NCBI RefSeq assembly: GCF_009857135.1
Contig: NZ_CP047318.1
Location: 6,758,001 to 6,822,000, forward strand
Direction of reading: 5' to 3'
Source of the DNA: Streptomyces sp. HM190
Lineage (GTDB): Bacteria; Actinomycetota; Actinomycetes; Streptomycetales; Streptomycetaceae
Length of the DNA: 64,000 bases
Shown here in pieces: positions 17,801 through 24,906 of the stretch. The notes below the pieces were generated by a model. It saw only the letters and a program-made list of their open reading frames with translations. It was not told where the DNA came from and made no database searches. A program made the translations under genes and the position numbers. Position 1 is the first letter of the stretch. Each line of letters starts with the position of its first letter.

Positions 17801-18015
17801 CCGACATGGCGGCGTATCACGTTGACGGCACTGTCCGGCGGACGCCGCCCCCACAGCACGTCGACGATCTCGCCCACCGCGACCGGTCGCCCCGCCCGTG
17901 CCAGGAGCAGCGCCAGCAGCGCCTGTTCCTGTGGGCGGCCCGGTGCCAGCTCCACGCCCGCCCGCCGTACCCGGACCGGCCCCAGAACCGCGAACCACAC
18001 CGGCTCCAGTGCCAA
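14854..18015 (-). CDS. AfsR/SARP-family regulator with NB-ARC and TPR domains
   Basis: A 1053-residue AfsR-like regulator, normally acting as a signal-integrating activator of secondary metabolism. Order: OmpR-type winged helix (about residues 1-100), BTAD (101-255), a long Pro/Ala/Thr linker (260-340), NB-ARC with P-loop GGMAGIGKTT (395-404) and FLVLLDNA, then TPR repeats from about residue 780 to the end. The likely start is TTG at 18015, behind AAGGGGG. The head and NOD resemble those of the gene directly downstream at 12650-14656. It is divergent from an FAD oxidoreductase at 18255, a plausible target, and has three tandem 7-bp repeats just upstream of its start. Confidence 0.92.
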   Translation of the reverse strand: MALEPVWFAVLGPVRVRRAGVELAPGRPQEQALLALLLARAGRPVAVGEIVDVLWGRRPPDSAVNVIRRHVGSLRRWLEPGLPTRAVGRWLVREAGGYRLLVDDGTLDLLRFRRLCDEARRTAADQHAAPARAVDLLTEALELWRGPAGAGLPADVRERAGFGQLDRERLTAVREAADGALRAGIPDTVLPVLREAVTGAPLDEPLLARLILTLAATGRTAEALTAYRTARTRLADELGIDPGRELREAHRAVLREPTPEAARTWSGDADASTGTVDPPPVPAPSPAAGRSPAAGRSAAPTSAPAPEEGPEPTPTEPAPAPAPASGTAPAPAPVPAQLPHDLPTFTGRRAELEEVLALLDTATAPPPAHGATPTPAPTPAVPASAPGTVVISAIGGMAGIGKTTLAVHWAHRVADRFPDGQLYVNLRGFTPSGAVMGADDAVRVFLDALGVPPEQVPHGVDARAALYRSLLAGRRFLVLLDNARDTEQVRPLLPGAPGCLAIVTSRNQLTGLVSAHGAHTLTLLPLDTEQARAFLERRLGTARLTGESRAVAEIAALCAGLPLALACVAARAAARPRFALSAIAAELREAHGSLDAFSRSDASANVGAVFSWSLSAVSADAARLFRLLALHPGPHFSAPATAALAGLPPRRARSLLTELADVHLVHEHAPGRYALHDLLRAHATELLREAGPDPDGGPPDGSGTAAARGTTARRDERVEVAVEHDTPVERLYAYHLHAAHAGQQVLAPQEDPPAPGPVPAGVPVESFGDHEQALAWLTTEYPVLLAVIEAAVRSGRDRVACLVAWSLEPYFDRRGHWHDWAATQRTALDAALRLGDPAWEARGLRALGRAEGRLGLHDLARPRLDRALELFTRLGDTIGRADTHRSLGWICDQAGDLPGALRHNRLALELFHGSGRPAAHASVLNSVGWYHALLGEYREALNHCFQALPLLQDLGDGYGQAATWHSIAFAHHHLGRHRQALVGYGNALGFYQQSGVPYLEASTLVHVGDTHRAMGDHDRARAAWEQALTILITLGHPDADDVRALLTAGDRCV

Positions 18016-18026
18016 GGAGGCCCCCT

Positions 18027-18047
18027 TGTATCTCGTATCTCGTATCT
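18027..18047. repeat. Three tandem 7-bp repeats upstream of the large SARP gene
   Basis: TGTATCT, CGTATCT and CGTATCT follow each other at 18027, 18034 and 18041. They lie immediately upstream of the SARP ribosome site, in the 239-base region shared with the divergent FAD oxidoreductase. SARP operators are direct repeats with about one-turn spacing, so a 7-base period is not the classical form; the stretch could be an autoregulatory site or simple slippage. Confidence 0.6.
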
Positions 18048-18254
18048 TCTGTGCCCCATGACGATACGTGGCCCCAAGAGTTACCCAGAGTCACACGTGA
18101 GAGGACCGGAGTCGGGCGGACTCGGGCGGAGCCGGGTGGTGGTGAGCGGCGTGGGGACGGGGGCGGGCGTCGGTGTGCCGCCGGGGCGGTTCGCCGGGCG
18201 CGGTGATACTGGTGTCAGGTCGCAGGGAAATCTCCGGAAAAGGGAGCACGTTCG

Positions 18255-19760
18255 GTGAACTCGGGTGGGGCGGACAGCCGTTGGCAATCGGCGGCATCGG
18301 GTGACTCGGGCGCTTCGCTCGGTTCGGGAGGCTCGTTGGGCCGGCACGCGGTCGTCGTCGGGGGCAGTGTCGCGGGGCTGCTCGCCGCGCACGTCCTCGC
18401 CGGGCACGCGCGGCGGGTGACGATCGTGGAGCGCGACCGCTTCCCCGCCGACCGGGCCGCCGACGCCGACGGGGGCACCCCCGCATCCACGGCCCCCCGG
18501 CCCGGCGTTCCGCAGAGCCGGCACCCGCACGTCCTGCTGGAGGGCGGCCAACTCGCCCTGGAGGCACTGCTGCCGGGCTTCATGGAGGAGCTGCGGGCCG
18601 CGGGCGCGCCGCGGGTGGGCATGCCGGAGGACATCGTGCAGTGGCAGAGCGGCCGCTGGTTCCGGCGGGTGCCCGCGTCGACGCACATCCACACCGGCTC
18701 GCGGGCGCAGATCGAGCGGCTGATCCGCCGCCGGGTCCTGGCCAACCCCTCCGTCACCCTCGTCGACGGCACCGAGACCGTGGGGCTGCTCGGCGACGCG
18801 TCCCGGGTGCGCGGTGTGCTGCTCCGCGAGCGCGGCGACGGTCCGCGTGGTGAACAGCGGGAGCTGGCGGCCGACCTGGTCGTCGACGCCTCCGGGCGCG
18901 GCACCAGGGCCCCGCGCTGGCTGACCGCGATCGGCGCCGAGGCGCCGCACGAGGAGACCATCGACACCGGCCTCGCCTACGCCTCCCGCGTGTACCGCGA
19001 CACGAGCGGCACGCTCGGCGCCGACGCGACCGCCCCGGCCCTCGGGTTCTACGTCGTCCCCAACCCCTCCCAGCCGTACGGCGTCGTCGTCCTGCCCCTG
19101 GAGGACGGCACTCATCTGGCCACCTTCTCCGGCCTGCGCGGCGACGAACCGCCCACGGACGAGGAGGAGTTCGAGACGTACGCCAAGCGGCTCCCGCATC
19201 CGGCGGTGCACCGCTGGATGCGCGCCGCCGAACCGCTCTCCCCGGTGTCCGGCTTCCGGCGGACCGCCAACGTCCGGCGCCGCTACGACCTGCCCGGCCG
19301 CCGCCCCGCGGGCTTCCTGGCGACCGGCGACGCGCTGTGCACGTTCAACCCGATCTACGGGCAGGGCATGGCCGTCGCCGCGCTGAGCGCCGTCGCGCTG
19401 CGCGACGCCCTCACCGACTCGCGCCGTACGCCCACCACGCGCCGCGTGCAGCGGGCGTTGCTCGCCGCGTCCCGGCAGGCCTGGGACATCTCGGCCGGGG
19501 CGGACAAGAAGATGCCCGGAGCGGTCGGCAACGCCGCCGTCGTCCGGCCCGCCGACCGGGTCGCCGGGTGGTATCTGCGCCGCGTCCAGGAACGCACCCC
19601 GGGCGACCCCGTCGTGGGCCGCGCCTTCCGTGCCGCCCTCACCCTCAAGGAGCCGCTGAGCGCCCTCTTCGCCCCGGAGGTGGCCCGCGCGGTCCTCTTC
19701 GGCCCGGCCCTCCCGGCCCCCGCGGAACCACCGCTCACCCGCGACGCCGGGGAGGCCTGA
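18255..19760 (+). CDS. FAD-dependent oxidoreductase/monooxygenase
   Basis: A 501-residue flavoprotein. The dinucleotide-binding motif is VVVGGSVAGLLAA (about residues 32-44, GGSVAG), followed by TIVERD at the end of the second strand, and the FAD-binding motif ATGDALCTFNPIYGQGM lies near residue 357. It resembles the hydroxylase/halogenase-like subgroup acting on small metabolites; a halogenase motif (GWxWxIP) is not seen. A GTG start at 18255 follows GGGAG. No signal peptide is evident, although the first 28 residues are Gly/Ser rich. It stands alone between the SARP pair and the sugar island, so it may be the SARP target or an orphan. Confidence 0.85.
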   Translation: MNSGGADSRWQSAASGDSGASLGSGGSLGRHAVVVGGSVAGLLAAHVLAGHARRVTIVERDRFPADRAADADGGTPASTAPRPGVPQSRHPHVLLEGGQLALEALLPGFMEELRAAGAPRVGMPEDIVQWQSGRWFRRVPASTHIHTGSRAQIERLIRRRVLANPSVTLVDGTETVGLLGDASRVRGVLLRERGDGPRGEQRELAADLVVDASGRGTRAPRWLTAIGAEAPHEETIDTGLAYASRVYRDTSGTLGADATAPALGFYVVPNPSQPYGVVVLPLEDGTHLATFSGLRGDEPPTDEEEFETYAKRLPHPAVHRWMRAAEPLSPVSGFRRTANVRRRYDLPGRRPAGFLATGDALCTFNPIYGQGMAVAALSAVALRDALTDSRRTPTTRRVQRALLAASRQAWDISAGADKKMPGAVGNAAVVRPADRVAGWYLRRVQERTPGDPVVGRAFRAALTLKEPLSALFAPEVARAVLFGPALPAPAEPPLTRDAGEA

Positions 19761-19910
19761 AGGGCCGGCGTGGCGGACAGCACGGGGGATGCGGGGCGCG
19801 GTGACGAGTTCCCGACATCACCGTCCCGCTTCCCAACATCAGTGCCCCGCAGGTGACTTGGCGATCTCCTGCCCCATGCGTCCCTCGCCCCGCGCGCCCC
19901 CTCCCGCCCC

Positions 19911-19940
19911 TTGACGCAGACGGAAAGCGCTTGCCACACT
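19911..19940 (+). promoter_or_regulatory. Promoter with LacI-type operator upstream of the beta-helix protein
   Basis: A -35-like TTGACG (19911-19916) is followed by GGAAAGCGCTTGCC (19922-19935), an imperfect palindrome with the central CG typical of LacI-family operators, and then CACACT as a candidate -10. The operator sits in the promoter spacer, so binding would repress. It lies about 200 bases upstream of the 20137 start, giving a long leader. Confidence 0.6.
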
Positions 19941-20136
19941 CGCGGCCCGCCACATGAATCGTCCGCCGCCCCACCGTCGTACGTCCTCGGAGGCGTACGG
20001 AGTCGCCCGCCCCGGCCTGTTCCAGGCATTCGTCCCCCGCCGACCGCGCCCCGGCCCGGTCGAACCGGGTTCGACGAGGGGCGGGCCCCGCACGGTGACC
20101 GGCGGTCCCGCCTATCCCCCCACAGGAGAAGCCGAG

Positions 20137-21486
20137 ATGGGACGCAGAGCCGCAGCCCACCCCGCCCACCGCACCGCCCCGACCGCCGGCGCCGGCACCC
20201 CTCCCCCCACCGCCGACACCGGCCTCACCGAGGGCCCCGGCCCCGCAGCGGCCACCCCAGCCGCCCTCACCTCCGCCGGCCGCCGTACGCGTGCCCTCCT
20301 CACCGCGGCCCTCACCATCGCCCTGCTGACCGGTGCCGGCACGCTGACCGCTCCCGCGAGCGCCGCGCCCGAGCCCCCGGCCGCCGAGGCCGCCGCGGCC
20401 CCGGCGGGGCCCGCCGCACCGGCCGCGGCCGCGGCGGCGTGCGGCGAGGGCTCGTACCAGGCGGAGGCCGTGCTGAGCGGCGGCACCTGGACCGCCCGGC
20501 GCGGCGGCAGCGTCACGTACACCGGTACGGACATGCGGGCAGCGGTCCAGGCCGCCGTCAACAGCCTCACCTCGGGCCGGGCCTCGAAGGAGCGGGTCGT
20601 GGTCCGCGGCTCCGGCTCCATCAGTGCCGGGTCCCGGATCTCGCTGCCCAGCTACACCGTGCTGGACGTCTGCGGCACGATCGACGTCACCGGGACCGGC
20701 TCCGGCGACCAGGCGCCGATCTACTCCCGCGGCACCCGCGACATCGAGGTCCAGCACCTCAACCTCACCGGCACCCCCCTGTACGGCGTCTTCCTGCGCA
20801 ACGTGCAGAACGTCGTCCTCGGCCAGCTGGACATGCGGCTGTCGCGCGGCCTCGGTGTCCGCATCGACAACCGGGGCGACACCAGCCAGTGGACCCGCAA
20901 CGTCCGCATCGACTCCGTGTACGTCTCCGGGGCGAGCAGCCACGCGGTCGAGACGTACGGCGTCGACGGTCTCACCGTCGGCACGGTGACCGCCCGCAAC
21001 GTCGGGGAGTCCGGCCTGCTGCTCAACCAGACCATCAACGCCACCGTCACCAAGGTCGACGCGGACGGCGCGGGCGCCGGCACCGGGTACGCGGCGTTCC
21101 GCATGGCGAACCGCAACGGCCGGGTCGGCGACGCGTACCCGACGAACATCCGCGTCGGCGAGGTCGTCGCGCGCGGCGGCGGACGCGGCGTCTTCTGCGT
21201 CTCCGAGAGCGGCGGCGCCGTCATCGACCGCGTCAGCCTCACCAACACCGGCAACAACGCGATCCTGATCGAGAACTGCTACAACGTGAACCTCGCTGCC
21301 CAGAGCGGCACGGTCTCCGGCGGCGGTGAGATCCGGCTCGCGGCCCGCTCGGAGTTCCCCAACAACCGCGACATCACCGTGCAGAACCTCACGGTCACCA
21401 ACTCGTCGATCCGGGAGAGTCCCTGCGGTGAGAACACCACGTTCCGCAACAACCGGCTGGTGAACAGCACCCAGAGCGTCTGCTGA
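20137..21486 (+). CDS. Secreted right-handed parallel beta-helix protein
   Basis: A 449-residue protein. An unusually long N-terminal region (about 45 residues, Pro/Thr/Ala rich) precedes a signal peptide (hydrophobic core near residues 53-70, cleavage after ASA near residue 76). An Ala/Pro-rich spacer leads to the beta-helix, seen in the regular turns with Asn ladders such as IEVQHLNLTG, VRIDSVYVSG, VGTVTARNVGESG and VQNLTVTNSS. The fold is that of pectate lyases, polygalacturonases and similar polysaccharide-acting enzymes, but no catalytic signature is certain. The ATG at 20137 follows AGGAGA. Its position before an MFS transporter and two GH35 enzymes suggests a role in breaking down a galactose-containing polymer. 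Confidence 0.85.
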   Translation: MGRRAAAHPAHRTAPTAGAGTPPPTADTGLTEGPGPAAATPAALTSAGRRTRALLTAALTIALLTGAGTLTAPASAAPEPPAAEAAAAPAGPAAPAAAAAACGEGSYQAEAVLSGGTWTARRGGSVTYTGTDMRAAVQAAVNSLTSGRASKERVVVRGSGSISAGSRISLPSYTVLDVCGTIDVTGTGSGDQAPIYSRGTRDIEVQHLNLTGTPLYGVFLRNVQNVVLGQLDMRLSRGLGVRIDNRGDTSQWTRNVRIDSVYVSGASSHAVETYGVDGLTVGTVTARNVGESGLLLNQTINATVTKVDADGAGAGTGYAAFRMANRNGRVGDAYPTNIRVGEVVARGGGRGVFCVSESGGAVIDRVSLTNTGNNAILIENCYNVNLAAQSGTVSGGGEIRLAARSEFPNNRDITVQNLTVTNSSIRESPCGENTTFRNNRLVNSTQSVC

Positions 21487-21504
21487 GTCCACCCGCTCCG
21501 ATCC

Positions 21505-21541
21505 ACGGGCGCGCCCGACACCCGCTCGCGGGCGCGCCCGT
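21505..21541 (+). terminator. Hairpin after the beta-helix gene
   Basis: A perfect 12-bp stem (ACGGGCGCGCCC at 21505-21516 with 21530-21541) closes a 13-base loop 18 bases after the stop. It separates this gene from the MFS-GH35 operon. Confidence 0.75.
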
Positions 21542-21544
21542 ACC

Positions 21545-21775
21545 TCCCGCTTTCGGCCGCGCCTCCGCCCTCGGCCGCGCCTGCCGCGCCTGCCGCGCCT
21601 CCGCTTGGGGCCGCGCCCCCGCGTCTGCCGCGCCCCCGCCTTCGGCCGCGGCCCCAGCGCCTGCCCAGTGGCCCGCAGCCGCCCGCGCTCGCCCATGCCC
21701 TGCCCCAAGCCGCCCGGCGCGCCTCCACGGCTCCCAGCCTCCCTTCCCTTCCCTCCCTCCCCCTCCCCTCATGAC
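21545..21775. repeat. Low-complexity C-rich repeats
   Basis: About 230 bases of imperfect short repeats (CTCGGCCGCGCCTCCGCC, GCCTGCCGCGCC and similar) lie between the beta-helix terminator and the MFS promoter, then give way to a polypyrimidine run ending in CCCTCCCCCTCCCC. No gene is supported. The long open frames here are composition artefacts. Confidence 0.6.
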
Positions 21776-21790
21776 CGGCCGGACCCCGTC

Positions 21791-21819
21791 TTGACGTCCG
21801 TGATGTTACCGGTAACACT
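21791..21819 (+). promoter_or_regulatory. Promoter overlapped by a perfect 14-bp LacI-type operator
   Basis: TGTTACCGGTAACA (21804-21817) is a perfect palindrome with central CG, the usual form of a LacI-family operator. It overlaps a promoter with TTGACG (21791-21796) and a TAACAC -10 (21813-21818) at 16-base spacing. It lies 39 bases upstream of the MFS start, so a repressor here would block the MFS-GH35-GH35 operon. The LacI regulator at 27490-28599 is the likely partner. Confidence 0.8.
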
Positions 21820-21856
21820 GCGAGGGTCCCCAGCCACGACGAGGTGGAGTGCCCGC

Positions 21857-23074
21857 GTGTCCGACATCTCGACCGCATCAGCCGTCAGACACCCCCAAGT
21901 GGCCCAGGAGGCAAGGGTGTTCAGCCCGGCCGCCGTGGTCGCCTCCTGTGTGGGCTTCGTGCTCATCGGCGCGCTCCAGGCGCTGTACGGGCCCGCCATC
22001 CCGGCCTTCCGCGACGAGTTCGGGCTGTCCCCGTCGGCCGCCGGGCTCGGGCTGAGCGCCCACTTCGTCGGCGGCGTCGCCGGTGTCCTGTTCTTCGACC
22101 GGCTCTACGGCAGGACCGGCAACCGGACGATCCTCGGCGCCTCGTACCTGCTGATGGCCCTCGGCGCTGCCGGTTTCGCGCTCGCCCCGAACTGGCCCGT
22201 CGGCCTCGCCGCCGCCCTGCTCGCCGGACTCGGCTTCGGCGGTATCGACTACGGCCTCAACCAGCTGTTCGCCGTCGGCTTCGGCAAGCGCTCCACGGCC
22301 ATGCTGAACATCCTCAACGCCCACTTCGGCATCGGCGCGATCCTCGGCCCCGCCCTGATCGGCGCGGTCGGCGCCGAGCACTACCCGGCGGTCTTCCTCG
22401 CCTTCGCCGCCGCCAACCTGCCCCTGCTGCTGTGCCTGCGCGGCGTCCGCGACCGCGCGCCCCTGACCGCCGCCCCGGACGAGGGCGCGGCGCGGGCCGG
22501 CGGGTCCGCCCTGCGCCGCAGCCTGGCCTCGGTGCTCGGCGTGTTCGTCGCCCTGTACGTCCTGCACGTCGGCATCGAGGCCGGCGTCGGCGGCTGGGAG
22601 CCCACCCACCTGGAGACCGTCGGCTACGGCGCCGGGGTCGCCGCCACGGCGACCTCCGTGTACTGGCTGATGCTGACCGTCGGCCGCTTCCTGGTGGTGC
22701 CCGTCGCCCTGCGGTACTCCCCCCAGACGATCATCACCGTCTCCTGCGCGGGCATGACCGTCTGCCTGCTCCTCGCCGCCGTCCCCTGGCTCGCCCCGTT
22801 CGCGTACGCGGGCGTCGGCCTCTTCATCGCGCCGATCTTCCCCACCGGCCTGCCCTGGCTGAACGCCGCGGCGCCGCGGGCCCGCAGCGCCGGCGCGCTG
22901 GTCATCGCCGCGTCCATGGTCGGGGGAGTGGCCGCCGGACCCGCGCTCGGCAAGGCCATCGAATGGTCCGGCGTCCGCGCGGTGCCGCTGCTCCTGTGCG
23001 TCGTGTCGGCCCTGTGCCTGCTGGCCACCCTGTGGCTGATCCGCGCCACCCGCACAGGCGCCCCGTCCCGCTGA
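21857..23074 (+). CDS. Major facilitator superfamily transporter
   Basis: A 405-residue MFS protein with about 12 membrane helices. Helix 2-3 loop holds FFDRLYGRTGNRT, a family motif-A variant. The GTG at 21857 follows GAGGTGGAG and is 39 bases after the operator. MFS exporters and sugar symporters cannot be separated by eye; its operon with two GH35 beta-galactosidases argues for uptake of a galactoside or its product. The next gene starts 53 bases downstream. Confidence 0.88.
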   Translation: MSDISTASAVRHPQVAQEARVFSPAAVVASCVGFVLIGALQALYGPAIPAFRDEFGLSPSAAGLGLSAHFVGGVAGVLFFDRLYGRTGNRTILGASYLLMALGAAGFALAPNWPVGLAAALLAGLGFGGIDYGLNQLFAVGFGKRSTAMLNILNAHFGIGAILGPALIGAVGAEHYPAVFLAFAAANLPLLLCLRGVRDRAPLTAAPDEGAARAGGSALRRSLASVLGVFVALYVLHVGIEAGVGGWEPTHLETVGYGAGVAATATSVYWLMLTVGRFLVVPVALRYSPQTIITVSCAGMTVCLLLAAVPWLAPFAYAGVGLFIAPIFPTGLPWLNAAAPRARSAGALVIAASMVGGVAAGPALGKAIEWSGVRAVPLLLCVVSALCLLATLWLIRATRTGAPSR

Positions 23075-23127
23075 GCGACCTCCGTCCCCCCGTCACCCGC
23101 ACGTCCCGAGCCGAAGGGAAGTCAGCC

Positions 23128-24906
23128 TTGCGCACGCCCGCCCTCACCACGTCCTCCGACGGTTTCCTCCTCCACGGCGAGCCGTTCCGGATCATCTCCG
23201 GCGCGATGCACTACTTCCGCATCCACCCCGACCTGTGGGCCGACCGGCTGCGCAAGGCCCGCCTGATGGGCCTCAACACGGTGGAGACGTACGTCCCCTG
23301 GAACCTCCACCAGCCCGACCCCGACAGCCCTCTCGTCCTCGACGGCCTCCTCGACCTGCCCCGCTACCTGAGTCTCGCCCGCGCCGAGGGACTGCACGTC
23401 CTGCTGCGCCCCGGCCCGTACATCTGCGCCGAGTGGGACGGCGGCGGCCTGCCCTCCTGGCTCACCACGGACCCCGACATCCGGCTGCGCACCAGCGACC
23501 CCCGCTTCACGGACGCCCTCGACCGCTACCTCGACATCCTGCTGCCGCCGCTGCTGCCCCACACGGCCGCGAACGGCGGACCCGTCATCGCCGTCCAGGT
23601 CGAGAACGAGTACGGGGCGTACGGCGACGACACCGCCTACCTCAAGCACGTCCACGACGCGCTGCGCTCCCGCGGCATCGAGGAACTGCTGTTCACCTGC
23701 GACCAGGCGGGCTCCGCCCACCACCTGGCCGCCGGGAGCCTGCCCGGCGTGCTGTCCACCGGCACCTTCGGCGGCCGGATCGAGGAGTCGCTGCGCAAGC
23801 TGCGCGAGCACCAGCCCGAAGGGCCCCTGATGTGCTCGGAGTTCTGGATCGGCTGGTTCGACCACTGGGGCGAGGAGCACCACGTCCGGGACGGCGCCGA
23901 CGCCGCCGCCGACCTCGACCGGCTGCTCGCCGCGGGCGCCTCCGTCAACATCTACATGTTCCACGGCGGCACCAACTTCGGCTTCACCAACGGCGCCAAC
24001 CACGACCAGTGCTACGCGCCGATCGTCACCTCCTACGACTACGACGCCGCCCTCACCGAGTCCGGCGACCCCGGCCCCAAGTACCACGCCTTCCGCGAGG
24101 TGATCGCCCGCCACGCCCCGGTCCCCGACGAGCCCGCCCCGGCCCCGTCGCCGAAACTCTCCGGCCTCACCGTCGAACTGGACCGCACAGCGCCCCTCCT
24201 GCCGTGGGCCACCGCCCACAGCGCGTCCGCCGGACGCACCGAGCACCCGCTCACCATGGAGGAGCTGGGCCAGCGCTCCGGCTACGTCCTCTACCGCAGC
24301 GCCTTCCCCGAGCCGGGCGACGGCCTGCTGCACTTCGCCGGCGGCGTCGGCGACCGCGCCCAGGTGTTCGTGGACGGCGCCCCCGTCGGCGTCCTGGAAC
24401 GCGAACGCCACGACGAGACCCTCCCGCTGCGCGTCCCCCGCGCCGGCGCCACCCTGGAGGTGCTCGTCGAGAACATGGGCGGGGTGAACTACGGGCCCCG
24501 CATCGGCGCCCCCAAGGGCCTGCTCGGCCCCGTCACCTTCAACGGCACGGCCCTGCACGGCTGGGACATCCACCGGCTGCCCCTGACCGACCTGTCCACG
24601 GTGCCCTTCGCCCCGGCCGGCGAGACGGCACACGTCACCGTGCCCGCCTTCCACCACGGCACCTTCGACGTGGACGCCCCCGCCGACACCTTCCTCTCCC
24701 TGCCCGGCTGGACCAAGGGCCAGGCCTGGGTCAACGGCTTCCACCTCGGCCGCTACTGGAACCGGGGCCCGCAGCGCACCCTCTACGTCCCCGCCCCCGT
24801 CCTGCGCCCCGGCGCCAACGAACTGGTCCTGCTGGAGCTGAACGCCACCACCACCGCCCGCGCGCACTTCACCGACACGCCCGACCTGGGACCGGTGAAG
24901 CCCTGA
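23128..24906 (+). CDS. GH35 beta-galactosidase
   Basis: A 592-residue glycoside hydrolase family 35 enzyme, cytoplasmic as no signal peptide is visible. It starts with the family hallmarks ISGAMHYFRIHPDLW and GLNTVETYVPWNLHQP, has the acid/base Glu161 in QVENEYGAYG and the nucleophile Glu238 in MCSEFWIGWFDHWG, and HGGTNFGFTNGAN near residue 276. C-terminal jelly-roll domains follow (about residues 370-592). The start is TTG at 23128 behind GAAGGGAAG. It probably releases beta-linked galactose from oligosaccharides brought in by the transporter upstream. Its stop overlaps the next gene's ATG by one base. Confidence 0.94.
   Translation: MRTPALTTSSDGFLLHGEPFRIISGAMHYFRIHPDLWADRLRKARLMGLNTVETYVPWNLHQPDPDSPLVLDGLLDLPRYLSLARAEGLHVLLRPGPYICAEWDGGGLPSWLTTDPDIRLRTSDPRFTDALDRYLDILLPPLLPHTAANGGPVIAVQVENEYGAYGDDTAYLKHVHDALRSRGIEELLFTCDQAGSAHHLAAGSLPGVLSTGTFGGRIEESLRKLREHQPEGPLMCSEFWIGWFDHWGEEHHVRDGADAAADLDRLLAAGASVNIYMFHGGTNFGFTNGANHDQCYAPIVTSYDYDAALTESGDPGPKYHAFREVIARHAPVPDEPAPAPSPKLSGLTVELDRTAPLLPWATAHSASAGRTEHPLTMEELGQRSGYVLYRSAFPEPGDGLLHFAGGVGDRAQVFVDGAPVGVLERERHDETLPLRVPRAGATLEVLVENMGGVNYGPRIGAPKGLLGPVTFNGTALHGWDIHRLPLTDLSTVPFAPAGETAHVTVPAFHHGTFDVDAPADTFLSLPGWTKGQAWVNGFHLGRYWNRGPQRTLYVPAPVLRPGANELVLLELNATTTARAHFTDTPDLGPVKP

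Noticed and set aside
18255..19760. Flavin-dependent halogenase
   Set aside because: The GWxWxIP halogenase motif is not present; only the FAD-binding motifs are supported, so I call it an oxidoreductase.
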